Part shown: piece by piece, positions 53,331 through 64,000 of the stretch | How the letters are laid out: the number at the start of each line of letters is the position of its first letter | How positions within the stretch are numbered: position 1 is the stretch's first letter | From: Tubiluchus corallicola | Taxonomy: Eukaryota; Priapulida; Priapulimorpha; Priapulimorphida; Tubiluchidae | NCBI GenBank assembly: GCA_030141605.1 | Contig: JAQGDQ010000102.1 | Location: 194,676 to 258,675, forward strand | DNA: 64,000 bases | Direction: 5' to 3' | Program-made: the position numbers and the translations under genes | Notes under the pieces: model-generated | What the model was told of the DNA's origin: nothing | Databases searched by the model: none | Seen by the model: the letters and a program-made list of their open reading frames with translations, nothing else

Positions 53331-56138
53331 GCGGATACTTAAATGACCTGCATAAAATTTTATATACACAAGTTAGAGATGTTTTTGAAGACTTTCGTGA
53401 CTGCTTCTTGATTAACAATTTACTGAATACTAATTATTGTTGTAGGATTTTGGTTTAGTTATATTTTACATTTCCTTGAATAGAAAAAAGCTATAAAACT
53501 AAATTTACCAGGGGTGGCGCAAAGTTAAGTCTAAACCCAATAACCGGTTTTGCACCTCTCAGTACTATCAAAGACGATGCACAAAGTTATCCTCAAGCGA
53601 CGAAGGAGCATCTTTTTGGGCTGATATTTTTTGTTGACAAAAGACTGTACACCAACCATGTGACACTTAAACATAGTTTAGGATTTACCGGGGTCACCTC
53701 TTACTAACTTTTATTGCATAGGGGCGAATAATTATTAGCACTTGCCACACCCCCCACGTGGACCTGCCACCATGGAATTGATGTCCCACTATAGTGCATC
53801 CAAGCAGCAACAGTATACCATGTCAAACAATTCCATAGGTTTCACACAACTAACGTCTGCTTGCACTTCTGTCATTTGTGGCGAATGATCAGTGATATTT
53901 CTTGGCTAAACTTGTTGTCAGTGCGAGTAGCAGTACAGTGAGTAGCTGTAATTTTCGAGAATTCCAAGTTGTATTCTATTGAAGGAATCATTTTTGTACA
54001 TTTTTATGGCAAAACCTGAACATATGTTGTTATGCTAGGTAATCTTTTACGATAATGACACTAAGCTGTCAAATATGCATTCAAATGTATATATGACCCC
54101 TTTTCAATGAAAAAATTGAACATGAAGTATTATGCTAGCTTATATTGCCTAGAAGTGACTTTGCTGGAAGCTGCCCATCCATTTATTGACTAGGCCTAAT
54201 GTTGCTTAGCTTTATTTGCTAAGCGCATATTATGACTTCTCAGTTTTTCCTCTCATTGGTAATTTTGTTTGAAAATTTTTATTTTCTTTGAATTTGGGCA
54301 AAGAAATTCTAAAAACTGGAATTAATCATTTAATCTTCCTCAATTTCTCAAAAACTGAAATGAAATTTCTGTCATTGGCACGTAATGGAATCTAAGACAA
54401 CTAACCCAGGCGGTTTTTAAGAGTAAGTAAAATGTCACATTTGCATGATACTAACATTGTTCACGACAGCTTCCAGTTTTTCTTGCATTTCGGCAAATTA
54501 TCTTCTTGTACGAATTGTACTTTCTTCATAATCTCACTTTCTTTGACATAAATTTAACATTCTCTTGTTTATGTGAAACTAGTGCAAGTTTTTCACAGTA
54601 ATAAACAAAGGAGACCATCAATTTCATTTGCCTGTATGTGACAGGTGCTTATTAAAATATTCTTAGTTGGCTCACTGGTAGTTACTGTTTTCTTGAAAGA
54701 ATCTCTAAAAACGCCATCCTTCAGTCATCTCTAAAGAGCTTTTCACTTTTTCTTGCTATCCATGACTTACAACTCGATGTGAATTTTTAAGTAGTTGCAC
54801 GTAGCACACGCTGACCGGATTTGGATGATAACTGGAATAAATCAATTTCCAAAATGTAGTTTCTGCAAAAGCGCTAGCAATTTGTGGTTCATATTTCCTA
54901 AGTGCCAAAACTTATATATATATATAGTACTTATGCAGTTCTTTAGGTAAGAAAATACCTGGGCATGAAAGTTTTATGGTCTTACATTAAAGCCTGGAAT
55001 TCATTTCACAGCTCCATAGTGACATTTAGGACTGGTTCAGTTCTGTTATTCAAAGCCACACTTTAAGATGTTATCGTTACTTGTTGTTCATCATGTGTTT
55101 GGGTGTAACCTACAAGAGATGGTTTACCTTTAAGGAGCGGCATTAGTTCTTTGAGCTTGACAATTTATGTCTGCATGTTTTTCTTGTAAAGGTGTGACAT
55201 TTCTGCTTCTTTTAATTTTTCTCTAGAGTAGATTTTACAAACCAACTTCTAGGTGACAAAGGTTGTCTTGTTTTATAAAGTTTGGCTACTTTCAATTTAT
55301 TATCACTTTCTGTAGTTAATTTTTTCCAGCATCGAATATGATATGTTTGTTTGTTTGTTTGTTTCTTTGTTTGTTTGTTTGTTTGTGGTAAGTTGAATGC
55401 AACTGTGACATATCAGCCAATCAGAAATCTTGATCATTAAACAAATTGACAGCTGAACCAAAAAATAAATCAGTAAGAATGTAAACTCATTCAGTCGCAC
55501 TTTAATCAAAGAAATACTACAATTGTGTTTGTAGACATATTCAACACAAACACCACTGTCATATTGCAGCAGTTTCAAATATTTTCTTGGCATCTCTATT
55601 ACCATCATGTGCTAACTCAGTTATCAATCATAACTTCATACCCACTATTTATCAAATTGGTTGGTTAAATTTGGTTTATTGAACTGTTCGTGTTTAATAA
55701 TCCGAGCATAATTGTTAGAACATTTGGTTTCCTGCATTAAGTTTGTTCACACAAAAGCCTTTTCATTGAATTAATGCATAAATTTTTCCTCTAGTGAAAG
55801 GAGAGGTTGCACAATGGCAGAAAACTGGGTTTATGTCATCATAATTGACTACTGTATTTATTAGTGTTGGCATTATGTAGTTTTGTATGGGTAACTTGTA
55901 CTTTAAGGTGAAGTGGGTTAGGTATTTCTAATAAATCCAAGGTACATTGTGTAAAATTAGGGCGTGATCACAATGGTTTTTCTGGCAAGGTGGCATTAGA
56001 CATTTTCTGCGCTTTCAGTATTTACATTTCGGTTTGCATGTGACACTTCATGCATTCTAACTTGTCTCATTTACGTCATTTTGTCACATTGTTACCATTT
56101 ACCGAAGTATAACGTATTTTTAGAAAAGTTGGACCTGT
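53331..56138. other. Non-coding stretch, possible DAPK intron
   Basis: AT-rich. A possible short TIR element (CAGGGGTGGCGCAAAGTT at 53509 against inverted GGGGGTGTGGCAAGTG near 53757) and a (TTTG)n run at 55342-55388 are the only structures noticed. Confidence 0.45.
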
Positions 56139-56862
56139 TTCCAAATGAAAGAAATTGAAAGCCTAAATTCAGAGACTAATTATTTCTAAAGGAGAGAAAT
56201 CGAATGCCTAAATTCAGAGACTAATTATTTCTAAAGGAAAGAAATCGAATGCCTAAATTTAGAGACTAATTATTTCTAAAGGAAAGAAAACGAATGCCTA
56301 AATTCAGAGACTAATTATTTCTAAAGGAAAGAAAATGAATGCCTAAATTTAAAGACTAATTGTTTGTAGAGGAAAGAAAATGAATGCCTAAATTCAGAGA
56401 CTAATTATTTCTAAAGGAAAGAAAATGAATGCCTAAATTTAAAGACTAATTGTTTGTAGAGGAAAGAAAATGAATGCCTAAATTTAAAGACTAATTGTTT
56501 GTAGAGGAAAGAAATCGAATGCCTAAATTCAGAGACTAATTATTTCTAAAGGAAAGAAACTGAATGCCTAAATTTAGAGACTAATTATTTCTAAAGGAAA
56601 GAAAACGAATGCCTAAATTCAGAGACTAATTATTTCTAAAGGAAAGAAAATGAATGCCTAAATTTAAAGACTAATTGTTTGTAGAGGAAAGAAAATGAAT
56701 GCCTAAATTCAGAGACTAATTATTTCTAAAGGAAAGAAAATGAATGCCTAAATTTAAAGACTAATTGTTTTTAAAGGAAAGAAATTGAATGCCTAAATTT
56801 AAAGACTAATCGTTTCTCTTGTAAAAAAATTAAATGCCTAAACTTAAAGACTAATTGTTTAA
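56139..56862. repeat. 45-bp minisatellite, about 16 copies in two alternating variants
   Basis: Unit AAAGGAAAGAAATCGAATGC then CTAAATTCAGAGACTAATTATTTCT. Type A has CAGAGACTAATTATTTCTAAAGG and type B has TTAAAGACTAATTGTTTGTAGAGG in the same place. A and B units alternate in the middle of the array, pointing to a 90-bp higher-order unit. The purine strand is AG-rich in part. Confidence 0.96.
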
Positions 56863-59800
56863 GGTAAAGGCTTTGGTTGCCACTCCATGTGTCTCGATCT
56901 GCCATATTTCTCAAAATATTTTTATCCATACCACCAGAAGAAATGGACTTTGCATATTCTTATGAAATGCTTTTCCTCTTAGCTTATCATCATTAAGTAA
57001 AAGTGGAACTAGAAGTATCATTAATAAATGAAGTACTAGTATCTGCTGCTGTCTCTGTCTAGTCTGTCTGTTTCTCAGTGAATCTGATACACTTGCGCCA
57101 CATCAACTGCAGCTGATGCTGCGTTCTTTACTAGTCTTTAACACTATGTTACCCTGGTTTTATACATCCTACAAGATTTTTGGAACTGATCTTCGTCAGG
57201 TCTTAACTAGTTATTGCATATGGTGAAGAAAATTGCATAAATTACGCTCTGTGAATCATCAGTGCATTAAGATGCGTATGTCAGTAGACTTGATGGACCT
57301 CGTAACTGATACTGACTGTACAGGAAATGATATTTAAGTCCACTGAGTAGCCATGGGTTCAAGGTGTTCATTATTCATCTAAACTGCCCACTAGAGCCTT
57401 GAGCTTCAAAAGTTTCCCTGTTTCTACTCCTCATAGTTACCTGACTGACATATAATTAGCATAATTCCTCAAACACCTGTCATCCATCATGGGAAGGTTA
57501 ATTAAGTCAAGCTTGCTTCTGTCCACCTCTCACTGTCTATCATATGGGTCTAACAGTGGACAGGTGTGTTATAATTATACCTTATATAGCTTCACTGTTT
57601 GACTCTGGCGCTGCCCATATGCTTTAGTATGCCACGTGCTGCATTGAGGAGTCACACTGATTTTAGTACATCTGCTGTTGATTATAGCAATCTCTGATAC
57701 TAATAATGACACGTGTGAAGTTAGACTCACACAGTAGTGCCTAGAACTCTACTAAGTTATGATGCGCACGAATTAAGTGCAAATTTGAAAAAGATATTTC
57801 TCTTATGGAGAACTAGGCGTTTTAAAAATAACCATGATTCAGAGCAACTGACAAGTCGCTGAAGGGTTCACAAAACACAAAAATAATCAGAAACAAAAAC
57901 CTGAAACAAAATATTAACAACACCAATTAATAATCAAATTAGTTACCTTAGTTCAAAATGAATTTTAACTGTGATAAGTCATAACCAATAAACTCAACTA
58001 GTTTTGTTAAACAACAGTTGTCCTAACGCTAATTAGTTTAAGTTTATTAATTAATCCTTTCGTAATTTTTTGTGTCATTGCTTAAACATATGAACAATGA
58101 ACTTATAAATGGTTAATTTCTATTGTGAGCTATTATCAAAAATTTTTGTTTTAGTGCCGCACTGCAAAATGCTTGCGAGTGGCTAAATGTGTTTACTGTA
58201 AGTGCAGAGATACTTTCGTGAGATATTGCAAAAAATATTAAACAGGAAAAAGAATGAATTAGAAGTTGATCCCCCCTCCTCCACCCCCATGCAACTACAC
58301 ACACGCAGGTGCAGTCACACATAGGTTCTGCTATGAAGAGTGTTTTTTAAAGCGTTCAAAATCAAGTGCAACAAATATTAATATTTTGTTGAGAGACATT
58401 GAGCTCTGGGTATCAGTGCGCTAACAGGAGCTGCAGTATACCTCGTAATAGATTTTAATGTGTATTTTATTCATGTGAAATGCTGGTTGTAAATTATCCG
58501 TACAATGCGGGCATATTGTGTATGCTTACGTTCATGAGTTCACGCATTTTATGCTTATTCATTATTAATGCCACGTGGGACCAATTATTATGGTATGTTT
58601 GTGACTTTTGTGTTCTGTGGGCAGTAGCCTGCATGTCTACCTGCAAGGCTGAGGTGATTGGCCATTGATTTATATGTATATTTCAATTGCGTGTAATTTT
58701 TAGAAGATTTTTTTTATAAATGTTTAAACGTGTTCTGAGCAACCTGCTAATATTTACATTATTCAGCATACGTTTGTGTTTTCAAGGAATTTATTCATGA
58801 AGGGCCTGGCATTAACGTGTTTGCTATGTTAAGTTGTAAATCATAGTATGTACTGCATTGACCTAGAAATAAACAGCAATTTTTTACTGCATATTTTTAC
58901 TGTTTACGTGTCTGAACAGATAGTTGTCTCTTGCCACGTATTACCAAATTCCCATACCAGTATGTAACCCAGCATTGTTGTGAACGCGCCCTAAGTTTTT
59001 AATCACTGCGGTTGAATTTTGTTTGATTTTCGCTAACAAATATCTGAAACTTTCTCTTTTGGTGAAAAACCTGTTGTTATACCGGAGATTGTTACTTTGT
59101 GGGACTATGAACTCGTCCAAGCGTACAGGTAACGCAGATGTAGCACCACGCCTGCTTTCATCCTATCCCCAGGTAAAAATTTACCTGTGCATGTCTGTAA
59201 ATCTATTTGACGGCATTGTCAGTCAGTCTGCAGACGCGCAAAATGCCGGCTCCTGATTCTGTGTCATTTATTTGCTGAAATTTTGACCTATTTGCCAAGT
59301 TTTTGTGAGTTTTTGGCGCAGAGAGAGAATTTCTGTGCTCAAGATTGTCACGTTTCAACTCTTCATAGAAGTTTCTTATCACAGTGAATTTCTTGATCTT
59401 ATTCGGAGCACTTTGAAGTTCGACTGTTTTGCGATGATCTTTTCATTTTCTGGACTGTTTGTCGAGATCCTATTTTGACTATTATGAACAGTTTTCGTTG
59501 CTTTTTTCTCGGGTTCTGCAAGTTTTAAGCAGTTCGCCTTCTTTCGTTTGATTTGCTGTAAAAATTAAGAACAGACTTCGTATTGAACTCGTGCTCAGTG
59601 AGCCGGTTTTTACAGTTAAGTGCTCTATTGTCTCAAATGGAATTGTATCCAGCTAAACCCGAACAGAAACAAAACCAGCAGTCTGTCTACTTGATAGCAC
59701 ATTAGTTGGGTCAGTGCGTTTGCAAGTGAGTGACCTTGCGTAGTAGATATTTCATCCTAGAACACGATACCATTGAGAAAACGAATTTATTATTCTGTGG

Positions 59801-60408
59801 TTTGTACATAAACTTTTACACAGATAAATCTGAACTAGCTTCCGCACTGGGAAAAGTTCACTATTTTCCTATAAGCATTTAGGAAGAAATCCAATTTTCT
59901 TTTATGCTGTTATCGTTGTATAGTTGAGCAGGAATTCTGAAATACGCTGATTAAGACCGCCGTTCTCGTGTGGTTTTACTTTGTCTGACATGCGGGTTTG
60001 TATTGGCAAGATTTGGCTGTAGTTTTGTGTTATCTGCATCATCAGCCAGACTTGTATAAAAACTTTCGAACTTTGTTCTGCACATGTGTACTTGTGATAA
60101 ATAGAATTTCGTGTCGCGTTCGGCTGTGTAGTTCGTTGCTTGGTGTTTGCTGTTGAATTTGAATGAAAATCAGCAAGTTTACTTAGTAGTTTTTTAGGAC
60201 GTTTTTGTGGCTCACTGCAGGACACTGACTCCATTTATCAGCAATGCGGATTTGACAGTTTTGACACAGATTTGCTGTGCTTAGCTCAGGGGCTGGTTGG
60301 AATCTAAAACTGTATAATTGTTGTTTAAAACTGCACAAGAGACAATAGGAAGAAGTGTGCAATTATAAAGATTGTAGTGCTTTTTAAAATGGCTGTAATT
60401 ACAGTAAG
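56863..60408. other. Non-coding stretch, possible DAPK intron or next-gene promoter
   Basis: No firm gene. At 59107-59172 an ATG-started segment (MNSSKRTGNADVAPRLLSSY) runs into a donor-like CAG/GTAAAA and might be an alternative first exon. A 110-codon minus-strand ATG ORF (59902-60234) has no recognisable domain. Confidence 0.3.
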
Positions 60409-60522
60409 GCAGGAAGATTGATAGCTAGTTCAACTAAACGAGTCATTGGCAGCCAACATAAAATGGATGAACAAAACTTGGACAAGTATCGCTGTAATTC
60501 AGCACCTGAGATGGCATTCAAA
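60409..60522 (+). CDS. Candidate coding exon of unknown gene, or DAPK exon 11
   Basis: A 38-codon open segment lies between an acceptor-like CAGTAAG and a strong donor AAA/GTAAGT. Its reading frame has phase 0 at both ends, which would fit the phase 0 end of DAPK exon 10. The translation includes STKRVIGSQHKMDEQNLDKY and ends PEMAFK. An internal ATG at 60463 could equally start a new gene. The sequence is not recognised, and the acceptor is weak. Confidence 0.3.
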
Positions 60523-61376
60523 GTAAGTTATTTGATGGTATTTTTAGCATTTTTTTGTGTTTGGAAGGTGGGAAGTCAACCTAGGGTAATTAACGAAAAT
60601 TGTTCGAAATGTATTTGTTAGTTTTACATTAGTTATGATTGTCTTGTATGTGAGCTTCATTCATTATTTTACACTAGTATGCTTACACTGAAAGTAAACT
60701 GTTAGTGAAAGGAAACGCTGGTATCTGGCGGCACTTGTTATCTATGTACTTAAATTGGGACGACCTCTGGAGCGATTTTGTTAACCATGCAAAGCACATA
60801 TCGAACTTTTATTGCTGAAAATCTCTACTGTTTTGACATCAAAATTTCGTACTTTATCGATTTTCACTTTCAGCTAAGAAATGTTTTTTACAACTCTGAT
60901 GTATTAAACCCCCTCTCATTTTTGAAAGCAATATTGTATCTGTCTATCAAGAACAAAACAGACATTTGCAGACATCATATATAATAGAGTACATATGTAC
61001 AAAGGTCATCTGTTGCAATAAACAAATGAGTTTGTGTTTATATAGGTTCAAAGTACTAAAAGTGAATGAATTTTACTGTTTACATTACTTATTGGTTGAA
61101 AGGTGGCATTGTTCAAATTCACGTTAAGATCACGGAAGAAAGAAGAAATTTTCAGGCCTACACCTCTTTCTATTGGTTAATAAGACAATTTCGTTTTCAT
61201 CATTATTGTCTGTGTGAATACCTTCACTCTCTTATACACACTATTGTACATGGATTTTGTGCCAAGGATAAGAAGTCAAAACTTGCGTTAAGCCTACATG
61301 ATTGAGACTTGAGCTTGAATGTATGTCGTCTAGATTGAATTCCTAATCCGCATGTAATTTAAACCGTATTGAAATA

Positions 61377-61436
61377 TGGTCTAGCGGTGGAGATGTTTGC
61401 CTTGCAATCCAGCAGCCCATATTGAAATCAAAGCTT
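61377..61436 (+). mobile_element. tRNA-derived SINE head, degenerate
   Basis: GGTCTAGCGGTGGAGATG resembles a polymerase III A box. It is followed by TTTGCCTTGCAATCCAGCAG, an anticodon-arm-like segment, then CCCATATTGAAATCAAAG at the place of the B box, where GGTTCGAATCC would be expected. It does not fold as an intact tRNA, so a decayed SINE is more likely. Confidence 0.4.
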
Positions 61437-62051
61437 AATATTACACATTTTCTCTCTTTTGGTCAGGTATGATTTTAAAGGATTAATGATTATCGGTTCA
61501 TTCGACGTGTTAAACGATTGTTCTCTTACGTCTTGGCTGGTTATGCAAGTTCTAACTCCAATTGAAAAAGGCCATCGTGAATTCCATATCCAGTAACAAG
61601 ACGATAAGTTGCTTTGAGTTCATTAGTAAACAGCCTCAACACTGATTCAGACTAACTACAAAAGCTACAAGCTACAGTACTAACGAACACTACTACACAC
61701 GCAATCAGTTATAGGTTATACGGGTACTGGTTCCATTTCTATTATTTCCTATGCTGTGCTACCCAAGCGACACCTGTCACTGTTGTGCAAAAAGGCCAAT
61801 TAATTGTTACTGACGTCTTGACGAAAACTGACTCTTTGTCTGTAAACTGTCATACTCTGGATCCAAGGATCAATTCTGTCTCTGGAAATATCAAGTTTTC
61901 CCCTGGATAAAATCTCTGGGAAACGTTAATCCTTCGTTTGTGGATAAAAGTCGCACTAGTCTTGCAAGTTTTCTGACAGATTAGAAATAACTGGTTCTTA
62001 CCAAAACTTGTAAAAGTCTGCATTTTGCAATAGGTCATTCTCCTCCTTCCC

Positions 62052-62322
<271 letters not shown>

Positions 62323-62639
62323 TCCCTCCCTCCCTCTCGCATCTCTTCCCAACAGTCTCATCTCAGCTCAACTCATCTTTGATCTCAACAGTTTGTCTCT
62401 CTGTCCTTTGCAACGCTGAAACTGAAATCGGACGATAGGTGACAGTAGTGTACATTAGTTAATGCAACTACAAATCTGCGTTTTTCGTAAAGTTTTCGTC
62501 AGATAAGCCTCAGATTTTCTACTTATTTCACATTCTTTTAACATTTTAAATGCACTGGCATTTTTCTACATGACACGACTATATACAGCATAAAATCTTT
62601 CATTATATTAATATTTGTATGCCCTAACATATAACCCAC

Positions 62640-63005
62640 ATCATCGTGTAGCCCTGTCCTTCCTCTTTATAAAGAGCTCCATATCTTCTTCCGAGAGTCC
62701 CACCGGCTGCCGCTAGAACGTTTTTCCCGCAGGCTGTTTGGTCAAAATTTCGAAAAAATCGCGAGTTGGGTCCGGGAAAACGCCCGTTGCGGGGCGCCCT
62801 GGCCCTCTCGCGAATTCTAAATATGCCTACTACACCCACCGCTGAACGGGCTATCTATCCATACCCAGCACCACCCTGGACCCGTTCCCGTTCTCTACAT
62901 CTCAGCCGTATAGCTTTTGCAAAAAACGGCCGAAAAATGGCCATTTTTGGAGGTTTTTCGCCCCCCATTCCTCCCGGTGGGCCCAATTCGAAAAATAAAC
63001 CATCA
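62640..63005. other. GC-rich island of unknown origin
   Basis: Base composition rises sharply (CCCGTTGCGGGGCGCCCTGG, CCCCCCATTCCTCCCGGTGG) against the AT-rich window. ORFs on both strands (71 and 84 codons) give no recognisable domain. It abuts the 86-bp palindrome and may be part of the same element. Confidence 0.6.
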
Positions 63006-63125
63006 ATGGCACGACACTAGATCGAGACCTTTCGTTTGATATATAGATCGCCGCAAATGGTGCCCTCGTCCGGGCTGTAGCTTCGAATCTTATATATATA
63101 TCTATACTCTTATATTAATATTCTT

Positions 63126-63159
<34 letters not shown>

Positions 63160-63243
63160 ATTCGAGGCTACAGCCCGGACGAGGGCACCATTTGCGGCGA
63201 TCTATATATCAAACGAAAGGTCTCGATCTAGTGTCGTGCCATG
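63006..63243. repeat. Near-perfect inverted repeat, 86-bp arms, AT-rich loop
   Basis: The left arm 63006-63091 begins ATGGCACGACACTAGATCGA; the right arm 63157-63243 is its reverse complement with about one mismatch (CGAAGC against CGAGGC). The 65-bp spacer is (TA)n-rich. The arm contains CCCTCGTCCGGGCTGTAG and CCTTTCGTTTGATATATAG. Such identity means a recent duplication or active gene conversion; foldback-type element proposed. Confidence 0.93.
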
Positions 63244-63778
63244 GTGGGTGGTGCGGTGTGGTGTGGTGAAGTGGTATGGTGTGGTGCAGTGTGGTGTGAT
63301 GTGGTGGAGTCGTATGGTGTGGTTGGTGTGGTGTGGTATGTGGGTCGTGCGGTGTGCTGCAGTGGTATGTTGTGGTGCGGTGTGGTGTGATGTGGTGGAG
63401 TGGTATGGTGTGGGTGGTGTGTAGTGGGTGGGTGGTGTGGTGCAGTGTGGTGTTATGGTGTGGTGCTGTGCGGTGTGATGTGGTGGAGTATTATGGTGTG
63501 GGTGGTGTGGTGTGGTGTGTGGGTGGTGCGGTGCAGTGGTATGGTGTGGTGCAGTGTGGTGTGATGTGGTGGAGTCGTATGGTGTGGGTGGTGCGGTGTG
63601 CTGCAGCGGTATGGTGTGGTGCAGTGTGGTGTGTAGGTGGGTGGGTGGTGTGGTGCAGTGTGGTGTTATGGTGTGGTGCAGTGTGGTGTTATGGTGTGGT
63701 GCTGTGCGGTGTGATGTGGTGGAGTATTATGGTGTGGGTGGTGTGGTGTGGTGTGTGGGTGGTGCAGTGGTATGGTGT
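63241..63778. repeat. GGTGT/GGTAT satellite with higher-order structure
   Basis: A G/T-biased strand made of 5-bp GGTGT-like units. Longer blocks such as GTGTGATGTGGTGGAGTCGT and GTGCAGTGTGGTGTTATGGT recur several times. ORFs rich in Val, Cys, Trp and Gly over it are artefacts. Confidence 0.93.
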
Positions 63779-64000
63779 GACGAATTCCATTGTGCTGACG
63801 TCATCCATTGTACTCTGCTGTAATCTTATAACTTTAATTCAGCAAAAAGCTGCCTGCTACGGGTTTGCGTTAGATAAACAGACATACAGTAGACAGGATG
63901 TTACGGGCTTTGTGTTATAAATGAGGACTGTGTAGGATGTTCGCGTGTTATTGATTATACGTGGTTTTTTACGCAAAATCTTTTGCGGGGCTTTGCTAGT

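Noticed and set aside
53509-53757. Short hAT-like element
   Set aside because: The ends CAGGGGTGGCGCAAAG and inverted GGGGGTGTGGCAAGTG are similar but no target duplication is visible; too weak for a separate call.
59107-59172. Alternative first coding exon
   Set aside because: ATG and donor-like sequence only; no conserved peptide and no phase test possible.
59902-60234. 110-codon minus-strand ATG ORF
   Set aside because: No recognisable domain, no splice or poly(A) context; consistent with chance in this region, though not excluded.
61377-61436. Functional tRNA gene
   Set aside because: No acceptor stem pairing and the B box is decayed; at best a SINE head.
63236-63920. 195- and 103-codon ORFs rich in Val, Cys, Trp and Gly
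   Set aside because: Translation of the GGTGT satellite in different frames.

Overview
This window is nuclear DNA from an animal, most likely an AT-rich, repeat-rich invertebrate. The evidence is GT-AG introns of 0.3 to 13 kb, animal gene families (nuclear cap-binding CBP80, CNOT4, SDHAF4, a DAPK-type kinase, a rhodopsin-class GPCR, a GXYLT-like glycosyltransferase), CR1-like LINEs, hAT, Tigger and TA-type MITEs, and long (GA)n/(CT)n tracts. No vertebrate-specific feature was seen. The phylum cannot be fixed from the sequence alone. Exon models below were built by hand from splice signals, reading phase and remembered protein families; no database search was run.

Layout. 1-11 kb: the last nine exons of NCBP1/CBP80 on the + strand. 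Its introns are loaded with short TIR elements and a duplicated 0.3-kb repeat. 11.0-12.3 kb: a 44-bp tandem array lies between converging 3' ends. 12.3-14.9 kb (- strand): an uninterrupted CNOT4 coding sequence lies 172 bp downstream of the SDHAF4 stop codon, with a splice-acceptor-like sequence ending one base before the CNOT4 ATG. This could be an operon-like pair. 16-21.6 kb: a LINE 3' tail, then a dead CR1-type LINE.

22.4-52.3 kb (+ strand): ten exons of a death-associated protein kinase (DAPK) encode a 361-residue stretch with the whole kinase domain and the calmodulin-binding autoregulatory segment. The gene is not closed in the window. A possible further exon lies at 60.4 kb and no ankyrin-repeat exon was recognised. 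The 12.8-kb intron after exon 6 holds two complete, uninterrupted genes: a GPCR on the + strand and a GXYLT-like glycosyltransferase on the - strand. It also holds two Tigger fragments, a LINE 3' end and an inverted repeat. Two members of one hAT MITE family with readable 8-bp target duplications sit in other DAPK introns.

52-64 kb: 37-bp and 45-bp minisatellites, a long (CT)n tract, a GC-rich island, an almost perfect 86-bp-arm palindrome, and a GGTGT-type satellite.

How the genes relate: NCBP1 (RNA cap binding) and CNOT4 (CCR4-NOT-associated E3 ligase) both act in mRNA metabolism, but their adjacency is probably chance. SDHAF4 acts in mitochondria. The strongest leads are the SDHAF4-CNOT4 arrangement, the nested genes inside DAPK, and the repeat families, above all the foldback palindrome and the hAT family with an internal tandem expansion.
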